From positions 38,373 to 102,372 of the forward strand of contig CAYVQP010000004.1 of assembly GCA_964452775.1 (NCBI GenBank): a stretch of 64,000 nucleotides of DNA, read 5' to 3'. The position numbers and the translations under genes were made by a program. The stretch comes from JACKCB01 sp964452775 (lineage in GTDB: Bacteria > Chloroflexota > Anaerolineae > Promineifilales > Promineifilaceae). Below are positions 32,982-40,997 of the stretch, piece after piece (within the stretch, counting starts at the first letter, position 1; every line of letters begins with the position of its first letter). A model generated the notes under the pieces. That model was not told the DNA's origin. It saw only the letters and a list, made by a program, of their open reading frames with translations, and searched no databases.

Positions 32982-34973
32982 TCAAAGGGGCGGGCTTAAC
33001 GCTATGTCGGCATATTCCTGTTGTTGTGCGTCGCTCAATTGCACGCCGAAGAAGGTCAGCAGCTCGATAATCAGAGCCGCCTTGCGTTCGGCGTCGCTGC
33101 GTGACCATGTTCGCGCCTTGATCTCCAGGTAGTAGCCGGGTAACGGCGGCACGGAGACCTGATCCAGGTTGATGGCGAAATCTGTTTCGCGGTAATTGAC
33201 GTGCCAGCGGCGGCGCTCCTTGTGCACCTCAACTTCCCGGCTGGGAGCGAAGTATTCCCGGTAAAAACGCAGGCTCTGCTCCGCCGGGGCCAGATAGCGC
33301 GAGCGGGAGAGCATCACCGCGTTCGGATACTCCTGTAGCTGCTTGGCTCCGAGCAACGTGAGCCGGGCCCTAGCCTGGAAGACTTCGCCTTTATCATTCA
33401 CGAACTCGTCTTCGCGATAGCGCAGGCGAGCAGCATCCGGATCCCGGCCGCCGAAGAGGAAGTAGCTGTCGTACTGCTTGTAATGGCCGCGCTTGGTGAT
33501 CTCCAGCTCGCCGGCTTCAATGACCTGCACAATCGACTCGGGATCATCCAGGTGAACCTTCACCTGTACTTCGAAACTTTCCAGGCGCTGGACGCCGGCC
33601 AGCAACACCAGCTTGTTGTATGGGCTGGACTCGCGCTCCAGGACAAAGTCATCAATCTTCGCCGCCACGACCGCTGCTTCTTGACGCGTGGCTTCTTCGT
33701 CTACGGTCAACAGCGCGCGATCACGCATCAGCCAGCGCCCGTTGCACATGACGTCGGTGACATCGGTGCTCTTGGCGGCGTACACCAGCCGGGAGTAGAC
33801 GGTATCGGGGTTGCTGTGAAAGTGGGGCCAGTTGTGCGTGACGTCTGTGGACACCAGGACCAGGTCCGCCCGCTTGCCGATTTCCAGGCTGCCGGTCAGG
33901 TGTTCCATGTGCATGGCGCGCGCCCCACCGATGGTGGCTAATTCCAGGGCCTGACGCGCCGGCAGCACGGTAGGGTCGTTGCTCTGGGCCTTGGCCAGCA
34001 GGGCAGCCAGGCGCATCTCCTCGAACATATCCAGGTCGTTGTTGCTGGCCGCCCCGTCCGTACCCACGCCGACCTTCAGTCCCATAGCCAGCATGTGGCT
34101 GACCTCAGCAATGCCGCTGGCGAGCTTCAGGTTGCTGCTCGGGCAATGGGCGATGCCCACCCCGGCCTTCTTCAAATCATACATCTCCCCGCTGTCAATG
34201 TGCACGCAGTGGGCCGCCAGCAATTTGGTTTCCAATAGGCCGTGCTTGGCGTTCCAGGGCACAACCGGCATGCGATTTTGCCGGCGACAGTTCTCTACTT
34301 CTATGGCTGTTTCGGCGATGTGGGTGTGAATGGGCACGTCATAGGCGCGAGCCAGGTCGGCGCAGGCGCGCAGCAGCTCCGGCGTGGCCGTGTACCAGGC
34401 ATGCGGGGCGACGGCCGGCTGGATCAGCGGGTGATGCTGCCACCTCTCGATAAAACGCCGGCAGAGCGAGATGCCGTCTTCAAAGGTATCCGCGTCCGGG
34501 GCGGGGAAGACGAGCACGGTCTGGCCGAGCAGCGCCCGCATGCCGACCTCTGCCGTTGCCTCGGCGATCTCATTTTCGAAGTAGTACATGTCCGCAAATG
34601 CGGTGACGCCGGAGCGGATCATCTCCACGCAGGCCAGCCGGGCGCCCAATTTGACAAACTCCGGCGAGACGAACTCGCGTTCCAGCGGCATCAGGTAACC
34701 TAACCAGACATCCAGCCGCAAGTCGTCATTCAATCCGCGCAGCAAGGTCATCGGCGCGTGGGTGTGGGCATTGACCAGGCCGGGGATCATCACCCGGCCG
34801 CCACAATCAACCACGCTTTCGGCTGAATATTGCGCTATGAGGCCGGCAGCCGGTCCAAGATCAACGATGGTGTCATCTTTGATGGCTACCGCGCCGTCAA
34901 TAATCAGGTCAAAAGCCTTGTTCATGGTCACGATGACCGCGTTGGTGAGCAAGATGTCTACATTATCGTTCAT
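32982..34973 (-). CDS. amidohydrolase (MTA/SAH deaminase-like) fused to a CYTH-like domain
   Basis: The protein is 663 residues. Residues 1-435 are an amidohydrolase of the MtaD/TrzN group. Metal ligands are seen in NAHTHAP (H70, H72), IHTHIAET and VGTDGAASNN; HCVHIDSGE and AHCPSSNLKLASG are also typical. Such enzymes deaminate S-adenosylhomocysteine, methylthioadenosine or related compounds. Residues about 455-655 look like a CYTH/triphosphate tunnel domain: ESFEVQVKVHLDD at its start, SYFLFGGRDPDAARLRYRED, several Lys/Arg/Glu strands, and YYLEIKARTWSRSDAE at its end. The CYTH assignment is by pattern and less sure. The usual amidohydrolase length is about 430, so the tail is a genuine addition. 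GAGGGAAG precedes the ATG. A pyrimidine phosphorylase is divergent. Confidence 0.78.
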   Translation of the reverse strand: MNDNVDILLTNAVIVTMNKAFDLIIDGAVAIKDDTIVDLGPAAGLIAQYSAESVVDCGGRVMIPGLVNAHTHAPMTLLRGLNDDLRLDVWLGYLMPLEREFVSPEFVKLGARLACVEMIRSGVTAFADMYYFENEIAEATAEVGMRALLGQTVLVFPAPDADTFEDGISLCRRFIERWQHHPLIQPAVAPHAWYTATPELLRACADLARAYDVPIHTHIAETAIEVENCRRQNRMPVVPWNAKHGLLETKLLAAHCVHIDSGEMYDLKKAGVGIAHCPSSNLKLASGIAEVSHMLAMGLKVGVGTDGAASNNDLDMFEEMRLAALLAKAQSNDPTVLPARQALELATIGGARAMHMEHLTGSLEIGKRADLVLVSTDVTHNWPHFHSNPDTVYSRLVYAAKSTDVTDVMCNGRWLMRDRALLTVDEEATRQEAAVVAAKIDDFVLERESSPYNKLVLLAGVQRLESFEVQVKVHLDDPESIVQVIEAGELEITKRGHYKQYDSYFLFGGRDPDAARLRYREDEFVNDKGEVFQARARLTLLGAKQLQEYPNAVMLSRSRYLAPAEQSLRFYREYFAPSREVEVHKERRRWHVNYRETDFAINLDQVSVPPLPGYYLEIKARTWSRSDAERKAALIIELLTFFGVQLSDAQQQEYADIALSPPL

Positions 34974-35035
34974 TACGCTTCCCTCTCATGTCGTATCGGC
35001 GTTCGGGCGATTATACCGGAAATCCCTTCCTGCTG

Positions 35036-35048
35036 TATAATGACCCGA
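35036..35048 (+). promoter_or_regulatory. -10 box giving a leaderless mRNA
   Basis: TATAAT (35036-35041) is followed by six bases and ATG 35048. The expected +1 falls on the A of the start codon. No ribosome-binding site is present. Confidence 0.55.
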
Positions 35049-36355
35049 TGGAAATGCTCGAGTTAATTGCCATCAAGCGGGATGGAGGGGAACTATCAGC
35101 GGAACAAATCAAGTGGTTTGTGGGAGAGGTCACGGCCGGGACAGCGCCGGATTACCAGGTTGCCGCGATGTTGATGGCCATCTACCTGCGCGGCATGACG
35201 GCGCGAGAAACGGTACAGCTAACGCTGGCAATGGCGGATTCTGGCGCTAGATTGGACCTGCATGATGTGGCGCCGTTTGTGGTGGACAAGCACTCGTCCG
35301 GCGGCGTGGGAGACAAGACCTCGCTGGTCGTCCTGCCGCTGGTAGCGGCCTGTGGGATGCCGGTGGGGAAAATGAGCGGGCGTGGACTTGGGTCCAGCGG
35401 CGGCACGTTGGACAAGATGGAGTCGATCACCGGCTGGTCAGGCGCGATTGAGCTGGAGCAATTCAAGCGACAATTACGGGAGATTGGCCTGGTTTTGGCC
35501 GGGCAGACGGCGGAGCTGGCCCCCGCGGACGGGCGGCTATATGCGCTGAGGGACGTCACGGGCACGGTCGCCAGCTTGCCGCTCATTGCCGCCTCAATCA
35601 TGTCGAAAAAGCTGGCTGCTGGGGCGGACGCTATTGTGCTGGATGTGAAGGTCGGCAACGGCGCTTTCATGCGCGACCTCGATTCGGCGCGCGAGTTAGC
35701 GCAAATGATGGTGCAGATCGGAAAGGACGCCGGGCGCAAGATGGTGGCCCTGCTGAGCGACATGAACCAGCCGCTCGGCGAGGCGGTGGGCAATTCCCTG
35801 GAAGTGCGCGAGGCGATTCATACGTTGCGGGGAGAAGGGCCGGCGCGATTTTGGGCGCATTGCCTGGATGTCGCCGGACACATGCTGCTGCTGGCCGGCA
35901 GAGCAGTCACGTTGGACGAAGCGCGGCAATTGTTGGTCCGGGCGCGGAACAACGGGACGGCGCTGGCAAAGTTCCGGCAGATGGTGGTTGCCCAGGGGGG
36001 CAACGGCGCACAGGTGGACGACCCATCCTTGTTGCCCGCGGCGGCCTTTACAGGAGATGTCCGGGCCAGGCAGTCGGGTTATCTTGCGGGAATGGATACG
36101 GAAGCGCTGGGCTGGACGGCCGTCCGGTTGGGCGCGGGGCGGTTGACCAAGAACGCGCCCATTGATCCAGCGGTCGGTTTTGTCATGCGGGCGCAGGTTG
36201 GGGACTTCGTGCGGGCCGGTGAGCCAGTCGCGGTTGTCCATGCGAATTCAGCGGCGAAGTTGCAGGAGGCGACCTCCTCTATTCTGGCGGCGCTGACCTG
36301 GAGCGACCAGCAGGTTCCCCCTCTTCCGCATGTCTATGAAACGATTATCGGGTAG
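35048..36355 (+). CDS. pdp: pyrimidine-nucleoside (thymidine) phosphorylase
   Basis: The protein is 435 residues. The family signature SGRGLGSSGGTLDKMESI and the phosphate-binding DKHSSGGVGDKTSLVVLP are both present, as are AAGADAIVLDVKVGNGAFM and a C-terminal domain with LGAGRLTKNAPIDPAVGF. The enzyme splits thymidine, uridine or deoxyuridine with phosphate to base and (deoxy)ribose-1-phosphate in the cytoplasm. Which nucleosides are used cannot be told. Start ATG 35048 lies just six bases after a TATAAT box; ATG 35054 is a close alternative. The Nudix-like gene follows after five bases, so the two form an operon. Confidence 0.93.
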   Translation: MEMLELIAIKRDGGELSAEQIKWFVGEVTAGTAPDYQVAAMLMAIYLRGMTARETVQLTLAMADSGARLDLHDVAPFVVDKHSSGGVGDKTSLVVLPLVAACGMPVGKMSGRGLGSSGGTLDKMESITGWSGAIELEQFKRQLREIGLVLAGQTAELAPADGRLYALRDVTGTVASLPLIAASIMSKKLAAGADAIVLDVKVGNGAFMRDLDSARELAQMMVQIGKDAGRKMVALLSDMNQPLGEAVGNSLEVREAIHTLRGEGPARFWAHCLDVAGHMLLLAGRAVTLDEARQLLVRARNNGTALAKFRQMVVAQGGNGAQVDDPSLLPAAAFTGDVRARQSGYLAGMDTEALGWTAVRLGAGRLTKNAPIDPAVGFVMRAQVGDFVRAGEPVAVVHANSAAKLQEATSSILAALTWSDQQVPPLPHVYETIIG

Positions 36356-36360
36356 CTGCA

Positions 36361-36867
36361 GTGCGAATAACCCGGCAGGTGGTTCTGGCCGTCATCCGGC
36401 AGGAGGAAAGAATCCTGATGGTGCGGCCCGCAGATTCAATGAATGACGGCGACCAGTGGCGCTTGCCGGGAGGGGAAACATTGGTGGGCGAGCCGCTTAA
36501 CTTTGCGTTACGCAGGATGGTGCGCCAGCAAGCCGGGCTACAATTTCAGGGAGATGGCCTTCTCGTCCAGATCGCCCGCCTGACGCAGCAGTCAAATAAT
36601 CTGGAAACCAAGACATATCTGTACGAGATTCCGAACTGGGATGCGAACGCTTTCCATTCGATAGCGCAAGATGGGCAGGGGCCGGCATTGAGGTTTTACA
36701 CCCCGGCGGAGTGCGCGACGCTGCTCAACGCCATCACGCAGGTGTCGTTTCGTGAGCCGCTCGTTGCCTACCTTACCGGCGTCAATGGGCCGGGATACGT
36801 GTGGCTTTATCAGGACGTAGCCGGAGAGGAGCAGCTCATAACCAGGAGACTTAGCTCCAGTGTGTAG
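36361..36867 (+). CDS. degenerate Nudix-fold protein
   Basis: The protein is 168 residues starting with GTG 36361, five bases after the pdp stop. The fold is recognisable: RQVVLAVIRQEERILMVRPA, WRLPGGETLVGE (GG of the Nudix box at 37-38, E44), and RRMVRQQAGL. In the Nudix box G-x5-E-x7-R-E-x-x-E-E-x-G the three metal-binding Glu positions are M53, Q56 and Q57. Pyrophosphohydrolase activity is therefore doubtful. It may bind a nucleotide or nucleoside as a regulator or partner of the phosphorylase. This is inference. Confidence 0.72.
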   Translation: MRITRQVVLAVIRQEERILMVRPADSMNDGDQWRLPGGETLVGEPLNFALRRMVRQQAGLQFQGDGLLVQIARLTQQSNNLETKTYLYEIPNWDANAFHSIAQDGQGPALRFYTPAECATLLNAITQVSFREPLVAYLTGVNGPGYVWLYQDVAGEEQLITRRLSSSV

Positions 36868-36934
36868 ACTGTTCTTGCGTGGGACCTGCGGAGCTTATCG
36901 TCCGACCCCTCAGCAGAGGTGAGCACGTGTCAAC

Positions 36935-36974
36935 TTTCCCGGAAGGTTCAACACCAAGTTCAGTTTCCGGGAAA
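36935..36974. repeat. hairpin repeat related to the ccm-operon array
   Basis: TTTCCCGGAA (36935-36944) and TTCCGGGAAA (36965-36974) are perfect 10-base inverted arms. The arms and the flanking GTCAAC and CAG resemble the 65-bp unit found at 45.3-45.6 kb, while the loop differs. It lies in the gap upstream of ppgK. Confidence 0.5.
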
Positions 36975-37024
36975 ATGCAGAGTCCCTGCGTGGTTAATCG
37001 TCAGCCCTATGAGTGGAGGTGAAA

Positions 37025-37783
37025 GTGAAGGTTCTGGGAATTGATATAGGCGGCAGCGGCATTAAGGGGGCGCTGGTTGATACCCGGAAAGGCAAGCTGG
37101 TGACTCCACGCGCGCGAGTAGAGACGCCGGAATCAATGACCCCTGAGGATGTTCTCGAACAGGTGTTGGGGGTGATTAATGAGTTTGACGGCTACACCGG
37201 CCCGATTGGGATGGGCTTTCCGGCGGTCGTGCAGGACGGTTCTCCACGAACCCCATTTACCGCCAAGCAAATAGCGGGTTGGGTGGGCTTCCCGGTTGCC
37301 GATTATGTGTCCAAACGGACGGGCCGGCCGGTGACGATGATAAATGATGCGGACGCCGCCGGCATTGCCGAGATGCGTTTCGGCAACGGCCTGGGGAAGT
37401 CCGGCGTGGTAATCGTGATTACCCTGGGCACGGGCATCGGTAGCGCGCTGTTCACGGATGGTCACCTGGCGCCGAACGTCGAGCTAAGCGCCCTTTATTT
37501 GCGGGGACACACACAGTTCGCCGAGCAGTACGCTGCCGGAGATGTGCGCCAGCGGGATAACCTGACCTGGAGCGAATATGCCGCCCGGCTGGATGAATAT
37601 CTGCACCACCTGAATCGCATCTTCTCCCCGCGATTGGTGATCATTGGCGGAGGCATCAGCAAGAAGCACGCGGAATTTCTGCCCTTGCTGACCGTTGACT
37701 ATCCGGTCATTCCGGCAGCGTTGCGGAACGAGGCCGGGATTGTCGGCGCGGCGATGGCGGCGGTAGAGGGCCGGCGCGAGTGA
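37025..37783 (+). CDS. ppgK: polyphosphate glucokinase (ROK family)
   Basis: The protein is 252 residues, the usual length for PpgK. GIDIGGSGIKGALVDT is the first phosphate motif, MINDADAAGIAEMRFG holds the catalytic Asp, ITLGTGIGSALF is the second phosphate motif and LVIIGGGISKK follows. It phosphorylates glucose using polyphosphate (and in many cases ATP), feeding glycolysis in the cytoplasm. Three GTG codons compete as start. GTG 37025 is chosen because GGAGG (37015-37019) lies five bases before it; 37013 would place that site inside the gene. A hairpin repeat lies upstream. Confidence 0.9.
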   Translation: MKVLGIDIGGSGIKGALVDTRKGKLVTPRARVETPESMTPEDVLEQVLGVINEFDGYTGPIGMGFPAVVQDGSPRTPFTAKQIAGWVGFPVADYVSKRTGRPVTMINDADAAGIAEMRFGNGLGKSGVVIVITLGTGIGSALFTDGHLAPNVELSALYLRGHTQFAEQYAAGDVRQRDNLTWSEYAARLDEYLHHLNRIFSPRLVIIGGGISKKHAEFLPLLTVDYPVIPAALRNEAGIVGAAMAAVEGRRE

Positions 37784-37866
37784 GTTGCCATCTTGAGCTG
37801 AACAAAGTGGCTCCCAGATCTTCACCGGTCCCAGGGACATTCGCAGGCTCTTTCCAGTTCATCTTG

Positions 37867-40683
37867 TCAGGGCGAGACAACAATCGGATCAAGCAGTAGC
37901 GCGTCGCTGTCCGCCATGCCCGGCCCCTGCACGACGAGACGCAATCCGGTCTCCGGCATGTACAGGCCGATCTCCATGGGGTATGCGCCGGGGGGGGCGC
38001 CGGGCGGGATGACGATGTCATAACTGTCAACCACCACTTCGCCGGGCAGCCAGCCGCTTGTCGGGCTGCTACCCTGCGCCGGCTGGCTATCTGCCTGCCA
38101 CACACAACACACGCCGTCTACTCCCAGCAGATGGACAAACACCGTGTAATCTTCGGCCGGCTGCGCAAGCGCCTGCCAGACCAGTGTCAGCCGGTAGTTG
38201 TTTGGCGTGATTTCGACCAGGTCATAGCCGAGGAGCGCTACTTCATCGCCGAAGACCGCCCCAGATGGGTGAGAAAGCGCGGGCGCGCTGAAGTTGCGAA
38301 CGGTCTCCTCCACGGTCACGGCCCCAAGCTCCGTGCTGAAGGCCGTTTCGCCGGCCTCGTTCAGCAAGGACATTTCTAGCGTGTATTGCCCCGGCGGGAG
38401 ATCGGGCGGGATTTGCGGGTCGATCCGGTCAATAGTGAACTCAGACGGCTGCCAGGAGCTAAATGGATAGTCGCCCTGCGCCGGGGTGGTCTCTTGCAAT
38501 GTATGCCGGTCGCCGTCCGGGCCGACCAGCTCCAGGCGGATGGTCATGTCCGGCTGGCGCTCCGTCGCCTGCCACCAGAGGGCGAGATCGAGGGTCTCGC
38601 CCTGCCCGAAGATGAGCCGGTTCCGCTCATAGCCGAGTAAGTGCAGGCCGGGCTGCGCTAATGTGGGCCGGCCCCACGGCGGGGTAGGAAGCGGCGAAGG
38701 CGGCGGGCCGGAAGTAATGGCGACCGGCTCGATGAGGTAACTGTCGCCGGCGAATCGCCCCTGCTCGTCCAGGCGAGGTAAGCGCGCTCCGCTTTCAGCA
38801 TTAAAGTAGCCCAGGCGCAGCCGGTAGTTTCCCGGCGGTATTCCCGCCGGGACCGGCAACTCCACCCGCTGAATGATCGTCTCGCCCGGCGCCCATTGTT
38901 CGGCAGGATAAGCAAATGATTCCAACTGGCTCCAGCGATAACCGCGCTCATCCTCCAGGTGGACAAACAGTTGAAATGGCTCCGCCGGTCTATCCTGTAC
39001 CCGCCAGAATAGCGTGAGTGGAATGGCGGCGCCGCTTTGCCCCTCTTCCAGTGAATAGCCGAGCAACTCGATCTTGTCCCCGAAATTGACTGAGACGGGC
39101 CGGGTGGGCGAGATAGGAGGCGTAGAGGCTATCCGGTAGGCAAAATAAGTGTGCTCCCCGTCCGGGCCGAGTGGGCCTGCTTCGGGCGTGGGTAGGTACT
39201 CTCCGGCCCAGTCGGGAGCGGGGCTGCTGTGTGGGTAAACGATCAGGGCAGGGCCGGAGGTCGGGAATACCAGCGCCTGGCTTTCCGGCAGCCACTTGAT
39301 GCTCTCGTAGTCTTCGGCAAGGTAGGCCACCGTGGGATGCCGGTAGTGCAGGGCGGCGAGATAGATGGCCGGGTGATCGGGAGGCTGCTCATTCAGGTAT
39401 GCGGCGACCCGAACGAGATCGGAGTCGGTTTCATAGAAAAGGTCGCTGCGCGTCGCCCACTCATTGAAATAGAGCTGCCAGGTTGCCGCGCCGCCGGCCA
39501 GTAGTATGACCAGCACGACGAACGCATAGTTGATCTCATACGCCTCCAGCAGACGCATCTGTTGCAGCCGGATGGTCAGGGGCAGGTTGGGGCGGCGCAA
39601 CAGGTTGGCGACTTGCTCCAGGAGAAAGACCAGGCCGACAGCCGGCAGGAAAAAGACAAACGGGATCATGCCCATTGCGCGCAGGTTGCTGGGCACGATC
39701 TCGTTCACCGCAAGCGCAGTGGGTAGGATCATCACCAGCGGCGTGAGCAACAGCATGAGTACCGACATCTTCTGCCAGTCATACCACCAGCGTCGCCAGC
39801 GCAACAGCAAGATCAGCCAACCGGCGACCAGCAGCCCTCCCCACAGCCAATTGAACAGCGCCCGGCCGGGGATATTAAAGCGCCAGTATGGGTCGCCCAG
39901 CAGGAAGAGCATCCCCAGCGAGCGCAAGTAACTTTCCAGGAGACTCGCGCTGGCGGAGCCGGGGCCGGCCTGGCCGAGGCGCACCCAAAAGGCATCCGGA
40001 TGCTGGTAGAAGTAAAGCAACAGTGGCAGGCAAACTGCCAGCGCGGCGACCCCGAAGAGCGCCAATTGAGTCACTCGCAGGCGCAATTTACTTCTTGACA
40101 GGAATAGAGGCGGCAGGGAAAGTAGCAACAGAAGCGGAAAGATGCGCACCGCCAGGTAGGTGTAAGCCGCCAACCCCAGAAAGGCGCCTCCCAGCAAGCA
40201 AGGCAGCAGTTGTGAACGTTTCAGACCGCGAAACAAGAAAGCGAGCGCCAGCCCCTGCAGCAACGGCTGGCTGATAACGCGAAAGCCCAGCCGGCTGAAC
40301 ACCAGATGCCAGAAGCTGATCGCCAGGAGGGCAGCAGCGATGATGGCGATGCGCCGGTCGGCCAGCATCTCTTTGCCCAACCAAAAGGTAACCGCAATGG
40401 TTAGCAAGCCGATAAAGGCGGAAGTGAGCCGCAGCGCAAACACACTTTCGCCGATAGCGAGAGTCAGACCGCCGGCCAGGTAAAAGAAGAGCGGCTCCTT
40501 GCCGGTGTAGCTGGAAATGAATACCGGCCGGTCGCCGCGCAGGCCGATATCGCCGGCCAGTATGGCATTCGCCGCTTCATCATAATGTAGGCCGGGGGGA
40601 ACTTCTGTCAGGCTCGGAAGCCGCAAAATCGCAGCAACGAGCAGACAGGCCACCATCAGCATCAGAGCGCGATTGCGGGTCAT
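37867..40683 (-). CDS. GT39-type (PMT) membrane glycosyltransferase with three beta-sandwich repeats
   Basis: The protein is 938 residues from ATG 40683; an upstream ATG at 40719 would add 12. The first 420 residues hold about ten TM segments. PPGLHYDEAANAILAGDIG contains the catalytic acidic pair of GT39 enzymes, followed by YTGKEPLFFYLAG and LLTIAVTFWLGKEM. The enzyme likely moves a sugar from polyprenyl-phosphate to a protein or glycan on the outer side. The remaining 500 residues are soluble and contain three copies of a module: start LLGYxLxE, middle LTLFWRxxxxPAEPFQLFVHL, end WAPGE...PPGNYRLRLGYF. The same module ends the DUF2723 protein at 2.7-5.8 kb. Confidence 0.85.
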   Translation of the reverse strand: MTRNRALMLMVACLLVAAILRLPSLTEVPPGLHYDEAANAILAGDIGLRGDRPVFISSYTGKEPLFFYLAGGLTLAIGESVFALRLTSAFIGLLTIAVTFWLGKEMLADRRIAIIAAALLAISFWHLVFSRLGFRVISQPLLQGLALAFLFRGLKRSQLLPCLLGGAFLGLAAYTYLAVRIFPLLLLLSLPPLFLSRSKLRLRVTQLALFGVAALAVCLPLLLYFYQHPDAFWVRLGQAGPGSASASLLESYLRSLGMLFLLGDPYWRFNIPGRALFNWLWGGLLVAGWLILLLRWRRWWYDWQKMSVLMLLLTPLVMILPTALAVNEIVPSNLRAMGMIPFVFFLPAVGLVFLLEQVANLLRRPNLPLTIRLQQMRLLEAYEINYAFVVLVILLAGGAATWQLYFNEWATRSDLFYETDSDLVRVAAYLNEQPPDHPAIYLAALHYRHPTVAYLAEDYESIKWLPESQALVFPTSGPALIVYPHSSPAPDWAGEYLPTPEAGPLGPDGEHTYFAYRIASTPPISPTRPVSVNFGDKIELLGYSLEEGQSGAAIPLTLFWRVQDRPAEPFQLFVHLEDERGYRWSQLESFAYPAEQWAPGETIIQRVELPVPAGIPPGNYRLRLGYFNAESGARLPRLDEQGRFAGDSYLIEPVAITSGPPPSPLPTPPWGRPTLAQPGLHLLGYERNRLIFGQGETLDLALWWQATERQPDMTIRLELVGPDGDRHTLQETTPAQGDYPFSSWQPSEFTIDRIDPQIPPDLPPGQYTLEMSLLNEAGETAFSTELGAVTVEETVRNFSAPALSHPSGAVFGDEVALLGYDLVEITPNNYRLTLVWQALAQPAEDYTVFVHLLGVDGVCCVWQADSQPAQGSSPTSGWLPGEVVVDSYDIVIPPGAPPGAYPMEIGLYMPETGLRLVVQGPGMADSDALLLDPIVVSP

Positions 40684-40842
40684 CGCGTATGATTCTAGTT
40701 GGCTGCGTTGAAGTTGCAAAGCCGGGCCTTCAGAGGGGACCAGAGGTCACAGCAGGGGAATGAACGTGAATTATTTCACAACCGTAGCTTGTGCGTATGT
40801 TACAAGTAGGGTTGGCGTAGAGCACCCCGTTGCAGCCCTACC

Positions 40843-40963
40843 TATAATGGAAAGTGAAGGGTAATGAATCTCTTCTTCTTCTCCTCCTTTTAACGAGAGT
40901 CAGGGTTCGGCGTTCCTGACTCTCCAGCAAATCAGAGCGGGCTGGATTACCAGCCCGCTTTTT
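40843..40963 (+). ncRNA. candidate small RNA with anti-Shine-Dalgarno tract
   Basis: TATAAT (40843-40848) predicts transcription from about 40855. The transcript of about 110 bases has a C/U-rich tract (40871-40890, TCTTCTTCTTCTCCTCCTTT) complementary to ribosome-binding sites. It then has a hairpin GAGAGTCAGG/CCTGACTCTC (40895-40924) and a terminator (40937-40963). No ORF fits. An imperfect inverted repeat (GTAGGGTTG...CAGCCCTAC, about 40806-40841) lies just before the -10. No good -35 is present. It sits between divergent genes and ahead of the separate murJ start. Confidence 0.45.
40937..40963 (+). terminator. intrinsic terminator upstream of murJ
   Basis: GCGGGCTGG and CCAGCCCGC form a 9-bp stem with loop ATTA, then TTTTTCGTTTT. 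No protein gene ends just upstream on this strand, so it must serve a non-coding transcript. Confidence 0.85.
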
Positions 40964-40983
40964 CGTTTTCTCCCCCTGAAGCG

Positions 40984-40997
40984 TATAATCCAGCCAA
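40984..40997 (+). promoter_or_regulatory. -10 box giving a leaderless murJ mRNA
   Basis: TATAAT (40984-40989) lies seven bases before ATG 40997, after the upstream terminator. No ribosome-binding site fits in between. Confidence 0.55.
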
